This document shows positions 1-11,202 of a DNA stretch of 39,327 nucleotides, in pieces. Under the pieces are notes generated by a model. The model was not told where the DNA came from. It did not search any database and was given only the letters and a program-made list of their open reading frames with translations. The translations under genes and the position numbers were made by a program. The DNA is from Diatrype stigma. Taxonomy: Eukaryota > Ascomycota > Sordariomycetes > Xylariales > Diatrypaceae. The stretch covers positions 1 through 39,327 of the forward strand of contig JAKJXP020000187.1 in NCBI GenBank assembly GCA_022225965.2, in the 5' to 3' direction. Positions within the stretch are counted from its first letter, which is position 1; each line of letters starts with the position of its first letter.

Positions 1-44
1 TTTTTTTTTTTCCCCCCCCCCCCCCCCCCCCCTTTTTTTTTTTT
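1..44. repeat. Homopolymer block T11-C21-T12
   Basis: The window opens with 11 T, then 21 C, then 12 T. The block lies upstream of the first formamidase exon I can place (starting at 155), so it is either inside an intron of that gene or at a contig edge. A 21-base C run next to T runs is a common place for polymerase slippage and assembly breaks, so its exact length should not be trusted. Confidence 0.9.
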
Positions 45-154
45 CTATACCCAAATTCACACTGTCCTGGCCGATCTCGATCTTCTTTGAAATTTCTAGC
101 GTCTGTCCAACTGGGCCTCTATATGTCGGAAAGCTGACTCGGGATTGTGATTAG

Positions 155-1068
155 ATGCTGGTTCGGCGGAATCCACGATCAAGGAACAAGTAGGCAAGGA
201 AGGCGCTCGCACAGTCCCCGGAAGGCCAGAGCACGGAGGCAATTGCGAGTAAGTGATATAGTCTGCGCTAGAGCGCCGATATTAGGCAATTGGAGAGCGA
301 GGTTTTTGACCACGAGAGAAAACAGCATCAAGAATCTGAGCCGCGGCAGCAAAGTGTACCTGCCAGTCCACGTACCGGGGGCGAAATTCTCCGTCGGCGA
401 CCTCCATTTCTCCCAGGGCGACGGGGAGATCAGCTTCTGCGGCGCCATCGAGATGGCGGGCATAATCACCATCAACTTCAAGGTGATCAAGAACGGCGTG
501 GCGGACCTGGGCCTCAAGTCCCCGATATACATCCCGGGACCTGTGGAGCCCCAGTTCGGCCCCGGGCGGTACATCTACTTCGAGGGCTTCTCGGTCGACG
601 AACATGGCAAGCAGCATTATCTGGACATGACTGTCGCCTACAGGCAGACCTGCTTGCGTGAGTGCGCCCCTTCCTTCCTCCCTTGCGCACTGCCTGCCAG
701 CCCAGAAAGGGGGTTCAAAGTTTTCAGTAAAGCTTGATGGGCTATCACCTACTAAAAACACAACAGGAACCATCGAGTACCTCCGGCGCTTCGGGTATTC
801 GGACTACCAGATCTACCTGCTCCTCTCCTGCGCGCCCATCCAGGGCCACGTGGCCGGCATCGTGGACATCCCCAACGCGTGCACCACGCTCGGCCTGCCG
901 ATGGACATCTTCGACTTCGACATCTCGCCCAGCGCCCCCGCGCCCGTCAAGGGGGCCCTAGACATGGGGACCTGTGCCTTCGAAACCGGCGTCACGGAGG
1001 GCGCGGTCGCGGCCGGTGGCAAGAATAGCGAGTATAGCTTCGGCGGCGGCTTGACTTACAAGCAGTAG
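155..1068 (+). CDS. fmdS: Formamidase (acetamidase/formamidase family), 3' part, three exons visible
   Basis: Hydrolyses formamide to formate and ammonia, a cytosolic nitrogen-scavenging enzyme. The exons read as 155-248, 326-657 and 767-1068. Introns are 249-325 (GTAAGT...ACAG) and 658-766 (GTGAGT...ACAG). Joined, they encode 242 residues ending at a TAG. Family signatures run through all three: TVPGRPEHGGNCDIKNLSRG across the first junction, then VYLPVHVPGAKFSVGDLHFS, GEISFCGAIEMAG, YIPGPVEPQFGPGRYIYFEG, and after the second intron RRFGYSDYQIYLLLS and GIVDIPNACTTLGLPMDIFD. Fungal formamidases are about 400 or more residues, so roughly the N-terminal 40% is missing. An acceptor (GATTAG, 149-154) with CTGAC upstream shows that 45-154 is intron. 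No donor for it is visible, so the gene starts before the window. It is not evidently a pseudogene: every visible frame is intact. A simple open-frame reading from 147 is wrong, because it reads through the first intron and the first exon out of frame. Confidence 0.95.
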
Positions 1069-4000
1069 AGCAAGGTAGGGCGTGAGGGTAGCCGAGAATG
1101 AGCTCAAGGATGCGGTTCTCTAGGCTATTGAAGCAGCAAAGGCGGGGGTGGCTGTGATGTTCTGGTTCTGAATGATACCAAGCTGGCCTTACCTATGTAG
1201 TTGGGGTGATCGGTATCAGATTGGAATCTGTCGAGGCGTCTGGTAACCCTTTGGAGTAATTAAGGGCTCGCAACCAGGCGAAACCCGTACGCTATTTGAT
1301 TTCTTGGTTCGTAATTTGAATCTCGAGTCCCGTATGATAATCACCCGATGTGCTGGCAAAGATAGCAGGGAGTGTAGACATCTTGCCATTCTATGGCTAT
1401 CTAGATACTCTTTGAGTTTCTCGGTAGCTTATGGGTAGCTGAGCCGTTGTTCTTATCCTTGTTTCTATGTATGGTTTCATCGTATCATATATAACCAGAC
1501 CGGAAGCGGACGTCGGAGATCCCATCATTCCCTGTCAATACTATCAGAGTCTAACTATCAACTTAGCTTTCCAGTATCACCATGAGTGTATGGATGATAG
1601 CTATACGTAGCGGTGCACAGCAGCACCGAGAATACCATCGACCTTCTCGTGGGTGTGCGAGTACTGCTGTGTCTAGAGTAATAGTGGGAGCCCACGCTAT
1701 AACTATATAGTTGCTCATCGTAAGTGAATATTAGCTATGTACGATTCGAGCGTACACACTGTCACATTAAGGCTATGTGATAGTCGGCGAAGTTCAAATA
1801 CGTGTCCACCATCCATCTCCTTTCGCTCCCTCCTGCCCGGATTCTAGAGCATGAGATTGCGAAGATGGAAGAGATGCACTTTACTTATGAGTCTTAGATG
1901 TCACTATCACCCGTGTATGTGGGACAGAACTCCCTAGGTCGACAGATAGTCTATGTCCTATCCATATAGGACCGTATGAGTAGAACTGGTAACTAAAAGG
2001 CCTGATGACTAGTATATTATAGTTACACCAGCACATCCTACCATTTCAGATCAGGTCCTGGTTGTCTATTATATATCCCCAGCAATGACAGGACTTGCCT
2101 TTATACAGGCGAAGAAACTTTTGGACAGGGGTGATAGTCGGGGTTTCACTCGAGAGCATGGAGTTTCCGAATAGCTTACTTGAATTGTTATATACCTAAT
2201 GACAATCGGCAGGCAGACTTACCGCCTCGCCGCGAGACTCGAGTTTCAATCGAGCTACCGACGAACAGTGACTGACACCAGCGAGCTGGACCGAGCGGTA
2301 CAGCGAAAGCTCTATCTTTTTCACCCCTTTCTCCGAGATTGGTTGTTTTAGGCCAGGGAGTCTCTTCAACAGTCACTAACGGGTGGCGAATTACAAGGAA
2401 GGACATACCTAGGGAGTGAAGACAAACATGTGCTAGTCAAGTGGCAGGGCTGAAGATTTAGGCGCGTAGATTTGCAAGACTTGACTATGACCTAGGGGCA
2501 CCGGTTGGAGTGAGTCTGTGATAGAAGAAGTGGGAAGAAAGAAGCTATAGCAACAACTTGAGCTATATCCACTAGACTTCGCAAGGCGTTGTAAGTGTCG
2601 TCCAACCAAAGTGGGCGCAACTCAAGAGCAATAGTAGAACATCCGCACCAGATGTCATCCTCGACCTACTTTATCGAGAGACCCCTATTACTGACCTTTT
2701 TTACCGGCCGTCACATCTTTATGCCCTTTGACGCGGGATTTCAGCCTCATGTTCAGTGGCCACATCCATTCTAAAAGAGTCGGTAGTAGTAAGACCAAAG
2801 GTTTGTTGTAGCCAGCGTTACCCGGCGGGGCAGCGGGTAGAAGACGATGGCGGCGCAGCATATCATACGAGATGCTGAAGGAGGGGCAGCAACCACAGCA
2901 ACAATAACATCATCATCGTCATCATTCTCATAGGATGTGCTAGCAGCAGTGATAGTAGCATAGAAGGCCTGGTCTATCCTTCACCTGACTACAATCCGTA
3001 ACGGCCCCCAGTGAGGCTCGGACTTATATCGCGAATAGGTTGGGAAGAGGGAAAGGCATACCGGTGCCGGGCGGTTTCCTGCTCAGGTAGCATGCCCCGA
3101 GGGAGCGAACGAATAGAGACGCATACTTGGAACGAGCGCCTTGTGCCAGAAAGAACAACAGGGATGTCTGGGGGCTATCATCTCCACAGACGGGGTCGAG
3201 ATGCCGTAGTCAGGTAGGCCTATAGTCAGGGATCGGGGACTGGTAGGGCAAGCGGGTACGTATGCACGGTATCTATCGTGTCATGGTACCTGTTACGTAG
3301 AGTGGTAGACGTGAGGGGAGAGTTGCAGCAAGTAAGCTTGAAGTGCTTCTCCAGCGGGTCAGGCTCGGGTGGTGTATGGCATTTATAGGGCGCTAGGTAG
3401 GTTGTGAGCTTATCATTATAGGAAGGTCAGCGATATACACTACATCATGGGTGCATTGTGGGCAGTGTGTGATTATCAACTGTCCAGACAGCTACTGCTA
3501 AACTAAATTCTGGACGCTACTGTGTATCATACGCGAATGCTACCGTCTGTAAGGCGAGACTGGGATTCCAAACCCCTATATAGTCTAGACAGTTTACTGC
3601 GGCTCGTGTGCCTGATATCGATGGAACCATCATCCTACATCAGGGGAAAAGCCTATAACCACCACGCCCATATGTTCAGATGTTGTCTTGTGACCAAAAG
3701 TCTAGCTAGGTATTGATCAATTATATACATGACCGTGGACTAGGAGGTCGCTGGCGACATCACATTATACACAAGCATACACACAGACATATATATAGAA
3801 TTTAGCACTTGGCGATGTAACTCACACACTGCAACGCTTTGAAGAGCGCGAGGCAAAGCCCGACGCAAGCCAGGTCTTGTAAAGGCTCAATGTCACACGA
3901 CCTGTCCTTTAAGGAAACAGGTCTAGATACACTCGTCAGCACAGAAAGTCCTATCTCACACCGAATAGCATCATCGCCATATTACTTGCCATAGGTAGTT

Positions 4001-7000
4001 ATCAGCGGCCACCTAACCCTGGCTAGAAGTATTATCTCCAGACAGCCGCCGAATGTGCAAGAATACTGCCCTAAAATGAAGTGAAGCCTTCTCGAAATCA
4101 TGCTAGGTATTCTGTCTGTCTGCTAGTTAGGCTGAGTAACTTGAGACTTGATATTATACCTACCTGGTACCTAATCCACGCGACCGGCCGATCATCGCGT
4201 GTGTAGAAGGAACGATACAACTCTAATTCATAAGCAAGGTACTTTTGGATGATGTGCTCGTCCTGTCTTGTTTCAAACCTATAATACCGCCCTGACTGGC
4301 CGCTTCCGGGGAGGGGGGCTCTCGAGAAGGATGCGACATCGACTGGTGTTCTATATGTGAGCAAGCGAGGGGTAGCATATATATGTTCACAGCCGGCAAG
4401 AGAGACGTTGACCATAATGGGCTCAGCCGGTTCATAAACAGCGTATCTTTCGTGACGCCAGCTCGCTCCCTGGAATGCTGCCGTACCCCCAGTCGAAACA
4501 GGCGCTGCTGACGTCGTGAATCTATCTGCCTACATACCTATCCTACCCTACTCAGGGTAACCCTTCATCCATACATGCTCTTCCAGTTGCAGGCAATCAG
4601 ACGATACACTTAGCAGTAGCACAATAGCCACCCTACCGTTGCAGCAATAGATAACAACCGCAGGCTGATAGATAACTACTACATAGTTAAGTTGCTTAGG
4701 TATCGGTCGTCGAGAGAAGAATGTTACATCGTCCCGCTGGAGCCCGGCGTCGATCCCCTTGTAGATCTGGCATGGATCTCTCTGTTCCCCCCATATAAAA
4801 ATAGAAATCAACATACTCCTCTCCTTGGCCACCCGCCGCCCGCTTGCGGCTTCAGCCACTCATCGCCAGGCTTACAATTTATTCAGTATGCCGGGTCTTT
4901 TTGGCGGTTCACTTCAGCCGATTTGTTGCATCGCCCATCGTGATTGTGCATCGTGCCTCCACGCCGCCTGGCATCTCAACTCATCCGTACTCATCTCACA
5001 CTCCGGGGCTCTTAGAGAACCCGGTGGAGTGAATTGTCGGTTGTTGTTTGCTGTCCGTGGTGGTGGTGGTGAGGGTAGCAGCCGCAAGGCAAGGGGGGAT
5101 AAATAAAATAGCTACATTGGTTAACTCCCCGGCCGTCACAGTCGCATCACCGTGCATCAAGTAATTACAATCTAGGCATATGTGATAACTACAGCATTAC
5201 TGCTCAGCACATGCGGCGCCAAAGTGTGCATACCTATTCCCAATGCCTCGGAACAGACCCTTGCTCTCGGCACCCCTACATATAACGAACGCCACTGCGC
5301 AGTGGAAGGAAGACAGACAACGGCAGGATTAACAAGCCGCCTCAACATGCTTCTAGGGACCTACCTACATATGCATGCTCTGTCTATGTACATTCCCCGG
5401 ATGATCACCCGTGTAGGATCACAATAACCGTTAGGCTAGTTAGTTTGTTCTCAGCCCGTGGGGTTGACGAGATTGATTGATGCATCGTCGATGTATCGTC
5501 GAGAACCGGCACGTGCGATCCAGCCGACCCTCCTAGTCCTGGTTCCGGGTCCGATCACTGCCGCTGCGAGCGAGCGCATGTTTTCTATATCACAGCTGGG
5601 CCTCTTCTCCGCGGGGGCGAGGCGGCAAAGCAGGGCGCAACGAGCATGCCTTTCGCCCTCCGCACTCGTCCCGTGCCGTGTACCATACATAGACGGAAAG
5701 ATTGGATTCACACTCAAGGGAGCTTCTTTTGCTGTCCTGCTTTGTTTCAAAGGTCCGGATAGCTAGATTCGGTTACCTTTTGAAGCCAGCTTGGTGAGAG
5801 GGAGGCAGGGGGGCAGGCCATTTGGGAATTAGGTAACTTGGTGAAAGGAACGGTGCGTAGCGTAGAAGCGTAAACCAGCGAATCGGTTCGCAGGAACGGG
5901 ACGAGAAGAAACGAAACAGACAAGAGTCGGCCCGTTTATTTCACCTGGGGAGGTGTGCTAGCCATGATAACATGATGACATAGGGTGTACATAAAAATAT
6001 ATAAATATATGGGCATATCTATCTATCTGCTGGGTTATACGGTTGCTAGTAGCAGCTACTACGGCACTCGAGCGGCCCAGCACACGACCTTGCAACTCCT
6101 AGTTAATATTCTGTGCCGCCCACCGACCCGACTACCTACCCGAGCATGACGAGGGTTAAGGTTTAGAGTTTCTGGGGTTGGCATCATATCCCCGGCCCCT
6201 TATATCAAAGCGGAAGTTGTGTTGTTTCGAGCGAAATGAGTGACAGTGGCGCGCGCCATGGGGGGGTTTCCGATCTGGCTTTGGTGGACGTGGCTGATAC
6301 CTTTCGCGGTATGGCGTCTTTTACCCTCTTTCTCCATGCGATCGATGGTTATTCCGAAAGAAACAGAGTTGTTTGACTACCTACTCTAAGTAGACTATCC
6401 AGCCCTTTTACCAAGTTAGTACTAACAGCCCGTTGCTCGTCGGTTGCCGGAAACATGACTCCACAACCCTAGGAGGTAGGGAAGCGTCTGGGTGGTTCTT
6501 CGATAACAGTCCTCGAAAAGGTAGTCCCCTGTATGTTATAGTCACGACTAACGGCTGTATATGCCGGGGTGTAAGCCATCTTTCTCCGAGTTGTCGACAT
6601 GGCGTCAGCTCTATGTCAAGTTGGGACAAGTCGGACCCCTAATCCAGAGGCCCGTTGGAAAGCAGGGTATGACTACTAGCCTATGCAATGTGCAGGAGGA
6701 ATATGCGTATCCAGTAGATCTAGTAGATCGCGAAGCCTGAAGGTGGCATAGCGAGAAGGCTCGGGTTCAACCCATCGATCCAACATGGATGGAAGCGACG
6801 TGTTAAGTCGAAAATCGAGCTCTGCCAAGAAACAGGTGTTATGGCTTCAGCAATTCCAGTCAACATAGAAGATGGCTTCATTGAGTATAATGTAGCTAAA
6901 TGCTGGTAAAAAAACAATGCTACGCCCATGGGGAATATCCTCCGCTGCATATCCGTTCAAAATGCAGATGCAAGTCTATAGTCTCTCAAATCCCAACGCC

Positions 7001-7390
7001 GGAGATATGCTAATTACCCATATATCCTTTTCGCTCGCTCCCAGATGCCTCGAACACGTCCTCGCCCATTTTTAACCCCAACCCTGTTTGTTCCAAAAAT
7101 CGCCATCCCTATGCACAATAATATCACAAGCTTATGTAGTTCGTGTTGGATTCGATCGTAGAACTCGACTAAAACCAGGTATCTGACGAGAATAGCCCTA
7201 AGGTATCCTGTGCCTTCGCCATCTTTCGTAGTTGATGCCAGGCTTGGCAAAACCTTCACCAGTTTCACGGACATGGACTGAGGAGACTCGTAGCGGTAGA
7301 AATCGCTCGCCCGGATGACCTAGAACTCCATGCAAAACCCAGCGGAAGCCACCGTGTGCTCCATGCATGGATATCGCCGCTTTTTAACCT
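1069..7390. other. Long non-coding stretch of about 6.3 kb
   Basis: No open frame here has the amino-acid make-up, splice pattern or family motifs of a gene. The longest (about 5451-5766, both strands, about 100 codons) look like chance frames. Composition is mixed rather than strongly AT-rich, so there is no clear sign of RIP mutation. A trinucleotide-rich patch (CAACAATAACATCATCATCGTCATC-like) lies at about 2895-2930. A 46-codon frame at 6236-6376 is too short to support. The stretch may hold formamidase 3' UTR, unannotated RNA or plain spacer. Confidence 0.6.
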
Positions 7391-8470
7391 TCATGATCCA
7401 ATGAATAACTCTTCCGATCTAGTAGTCAAGGACCTTTGTAAGGGCAAAAAGCTCTGGCCTGGGCTACCACTTTCTGAGAGTGGTGAGACCAAGACATCTA
7501 GACCGGATGATCTATCGTCTGCTGGGGGAATGATCCCCGAGAAGTCATCAAACGACGAAAAAGTTGGTTCCGTGGCGGAGACGAGCATAGCTTCGGGCAT
7601 GCTCCTTCGTGAACCGGGCTCGACTCGTGCCCACCAGTCGGTCGATTCCCTAGGGCCCTGATACCACCACTGATTCTCAAACCCGTTGTCCACCGTCATC
7701 ATGGCAGTCGATAACGATTCAAGCTCTTGAACTCGGGCGGGGTCATCGACGCGACCTCTTTGCGGCGAGAGCGGCACCACGGTTGGGTTGTTGACGAATG
7801 GTGATCGGCGTTCGGGATCGGTTCCTTCGCTACTAGTGCCCGGGGGCCAGGCGTATGCATCCCAGGGCAAGCCATCCGACCCTAGCCGGAATTGATCCGG
7901 TGCTGCCGGCAAGGGTTTCATCATCTGCGGCTGTTCGCTAATGGGGCGACGACCCGGCGGTGGAAATAACGTTGGCGCTGGCCCCTCGGCATCCCAGGGG
8001 TTCTCATTCACAGGCGGCGGAGCCGAGTTCCCCCGTTCGTTGGACGGCGCCCGAGTCTCACTCCTTGCCTCTCTCTCCGTCCGCACCGCCGGTTGCAAAC
8101 GCGCCTCATCCGCAGCTCTGGAGTACTGACGACCATACTCGGGTCCCGCCCGTCGCCGAGCCTGTGGATGTGTGTCTTGAGAGCGTTGCTGCGGTATATG
8201 GCCCGGCGGTGGTCGGGGCTTTTGTAGATAAGAGGGAAGATGAGGTGCCGAGGCACTTGCATAGCTAGTACTCCCTTGGGGAACTTGTCGAGGGAAGTTT
8301 CCGTAGTCTCTCGAATTCCGCAAGTTACGGGACATATATGTTACTGAATGAGTTGACGGGCTATGCCGCTTGTTCCACGATACGCCGAACTGAAGTTGCA
8401 CGTAAACCTGCGGCTTGTGTAGATGACTTCGCTCGTCATGTATTTGCTCACTTCGACGCTGCTGATCCAT
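7391..8470 (-). CDS. Hypothetical Pro/Ser/Arg-rich protein, probably disordered, 359 aa
   Basis: Single-exon frame starting at an ATG in a good fungal context (CAACATGGAT) and ending TGA. I do not recognise the family. The first two thirds are low in hydrophobic residues and rich in Pro, Arg, Gln and Ser, with PPPGHIPQQ at about 94 and RTEREARSETRAPSNERG at about 130-147. The C-terminal third carries more conserved-looking stretches: GFENQWWYQGPRE, RRSMPEAMLVSATEPTFSSF and SGIIPPADDRSSG. No signal peptide or membrane helix is visible. The long open frame and the clustered aromatic/acidic motifs argue for a real gene. A C-terminal short-motif region behind a disordered tail would fit a scaffold or regulatory protein, but that is inference. 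An extra 5' exon cannot be excluded. Confidence 0.7.
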   Translation of the reverse strand: MDQQRRSEQIHDERSHLHKPQVYVQLQFGVSWNKRHSPSTHSVTYMSRNLRNSRDYGNFPRQVPQGSTSYASASAPHLPSYLQKPRPPPGHIPQQRSQDTHPQARRRAGPEYGRQYSRAADEARLQPAVRTEREARSETRAPSNERGNSAPPPVNENPWDAEGPAPTLFPPPGRRPISEQPQMMKPLPAAPDQFRLGSDGLPWDAYAWPPGTSSEGTDPERRSPFVNNPTVVPLSPQRGRVDDPARVQELESLSTAMMTVDNGFENQWWYQGPRESTDWWARVEPGSRRSMPEAMLVSATEPTFSSFDDFSGIIPPADDRSSGLDVLVSPLSESGSPGQSFLPLQRSLTTRSEELFIGS

Positions 8471-9436
8471 GTTGACGGCTGTTTTTCCTGTCCACGTCCA
8501 ATGTCGTTCAAACCCTTGGACAGTCTAGATGAGGGGAGGGGTCCAAAGAATCGGTATTGTTGATGATGGAATCACACCAAGGGAGGGGAGCGGGTGAGAA
8601 TATAGCGGCAGAAATAAGTAAAGGTTTCAGAATGAACAATAGCTTGACAGCTGGAGCAGGATGGTCTGCTGGGATGGCTATCCTTATAGTTATCCTGTTA
8701 ACGAACTTAGTGTTCGAATAGTCAATGACAGACCGGGTAGGCCTGTCCCTGTCGGCGGGATGATAGGAAAGAGAACGAGCACGGAGCGGTCGACGCCACA
8801 GGAGCGGAATGGCTAGAAAGACCGGGGCGGCAGGCGGTAACTAAGAAAGAGATAGTCGGGTTGAGATTGCGTGGAGACCAAAAATATACCACTTCCTTCT
8901 CCTGGCTCCTTGGTGCCAGGTGGATCTTCCTATGCTCCTATGCGGAATTGGGAAGACCGGACCGTTTCGTAGAAACACGATGATCTCATACGAAGGAGGA
9001 GGCTTGTCTGGAAAGTCGACTAAGCCGCCCTGGCCGTAGACTGAGCGGGTGCAACGAACTAGTTGACTGCTGCATGCAGTATGCAGTATGCAGTTAGGGA
9101 GTTGTGCGGTCGTGTATTATACGAATATGCTCCAACCGTTTATAGACGTTCAACTCGACTACCGCCAAGGTTGGCAATGTGGACTGAGAGCTATCGTGTA
9201 TACAGCTGTGTAACGAGCTGCGATGATGAAGATGGGAGTGTGAGATTGTGAGATTGTGAGATTTTGGGGCTCAGGCGAAAGGGCGAAAGCGGAAGCCGCT
9301 TGGGATTAGTTATAATATGGTATCTGTGCAAGAATGCTCTCCTGCTCCTTACTCCTTGCTCCCTGCTCCTACCGCAAGAAGAAGGTCGTTCGGCTGTTGT
9401 GTGATTGTCGTCGCGGGGAAGACAAAGTCACGAAGA

Positions 9437-9460
9437 GATGTGGATGTGGATGTGGATGTG
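9437..9460. repeat. GATGTG hexanucleotide microsatellite
   Basis: Four perfect GATGTG copies, followed by the degenerate copies GGTGCG and GATG. The alternating Val-Asp run in the overlapping open frame is only a by-product of the repeat. Confidence 0.9.
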
Positions 9461-11184
9461 GGTGCGGATGTTGGTTGTGCTAGCCTTTCGCTGTCATCGG
9501 CAACGCTGTTCCTGCTGGTGAGGAGGGGAAGAGGAGCAATTTGATGATTTGATGAGAGCACGAAAGAGACTAGGTACCTGACTTGGGCAAGTATCTACAA
9601 TACATGGCTACACGGCTACATGACATACCTCGTACCACCTCCGGTATCGTACTAACAGACCTACTAGTTGACAGACCTACCACCAGTGCGCCTGTGTCCC
9701 TGTATCACTGAAGGCCAGCATGGAGACCAGAGACCTGGGGAGAGGGGGAGTCTGGGTGTTCAGGGAGTCAGGGAGTCTGGAGTCCGGAGTCTGGGTGTCT
9801 TGCCCAATGGCTGTTCCATCTGATCTGAGATGGGATGCTCTGATTAGACGATAAACGTGAGAGTGGGTGGGTTTCTACCTGCTTAGGTAGTAAGCGCTGG
9901 TGGTAACGTAGAATCAGGCCGCGTAGAATACAGATGGTGCTATGTAGATGTGATATGGAGGTACCTGCCGACCTACCAATCTAAGATCAGGTGTGCTGCT
10001 TGACCTTGCAAGAGCAGGTGCGAGGTACGGAACAACCAACCTTGAAGCACGGGAACTTCCTTGCCTCCATACGTGCATACGTGCATACGCTACTCGGCTA
10101 CTGTAAGTATGCGTATTACCTAATGTAGATAACCACCTGCACCTGCATCCCTTGCCATAGGTAGACTGCCTATCTACAAGACTTAACAAGACTTGGAACA
10201 TCTCGAAGCTACCAGACTACATACCTACATACCTACCTATCTATGTGGTACTATGTATAAACCGCTCGTTGTCTACCGAGGAACGCCGCTACGCTGCAGC
10301 TACCCTACATACACAGTACGATACCAACAGCTTTAGCCTCATTCCTCGTCTAGCTAACTAGCTAAATAGCTAACTAGCATTTGCATGATACACAAGCAAG
10401 GACGAGTTGATACTAATGTATGTGCCTACTATGTACACGGGCACGGGCGGACACCTCGCGCTGCTTTGCCGCTTTGCCTGCACTTGCACGGGTCCTTTTT
10501 TTCCGCTCTACGCCGTAACTATCGTCTTAGTCGCTTAATACCAGGTATATAGTTGATGGAAAACCCCTAGTATAGAACATTGCTAGAAGGTCTGGGATGA
10601 TGGATCTCGTAGGATTCTGAGTTTTGATGACACTAATTTAAGGGGGCACATACGTACATAGCCATCGCTAGTTGGTCGGAGGCAATGCTTTTCCGCCATA
10701 GGCCATAGTACCTGCAGCATCCGGACACTGACTGTCCTTACCCTTTGTTACTTAGGCATGCTATTTCCGTGTATATCCTGTTCCATGCTTCAGCTTCTAT
10801 TATCATCTTCAGTAGTAGGAGCAGCAGTAGCGGTGGTAGCAGCATTGGAGAGAGGAATTGATCTATCTGCCCGTAGGTATGTAGGTATGCAAGGGACGAC
10901 TCACGAAACATACAAAAACCGCTCGAAACAAAGTGGGATGGATCCGACTACAGGTACAATGAGGACACTCAGCTACTGTACACTATATTAGCGCTAGACA
11001 CATCAAATCTGAGAGCTGCAGAAAATCACTGATCACTGGGGAACAAGCGACGCGGCGGGCGAATCACAGGCCGTTCAATAGTTGCAGGCCCGTAGTAAAA
11101 TACTATAGCAGTAACAACCGGCAACCAAGTGTATAGAACACACCGGCAATCAGCAGGCATGACATGGCATTGTAAAAATGCAAG

Positions 11185-11202
11185 AATGGCAAGAATGCCA
11201 TT
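11185..11202. repeat. Perfect 7-bp inverted repeat, 4-nt loop
   Basis: AATGGCA-AGAA-TGCCATT. A related ATGGCAT lies 20 bases upstream. It could form a small hairpin. No neighbouring gene gives it a function. Confidence 0.6.

Noticed and set aside
5451..5766. Overlapping frames of about 100 codons on both strands
   Set aside because: No family motifs, no splice logic, and both strands open equally, which points to local GC-rich composition.
6236..6376. 46-codon plus-strand frame starting at an ATG
   Set aside because: Too short, no homologue recognised, and no flanking splice signals.
7014..7274. 86-codon minus-strand frame with a hydrophobic middle
   Set aside because: It has a possible single helix but no recognisable domain and no supporting splice sites; chance is as likely.
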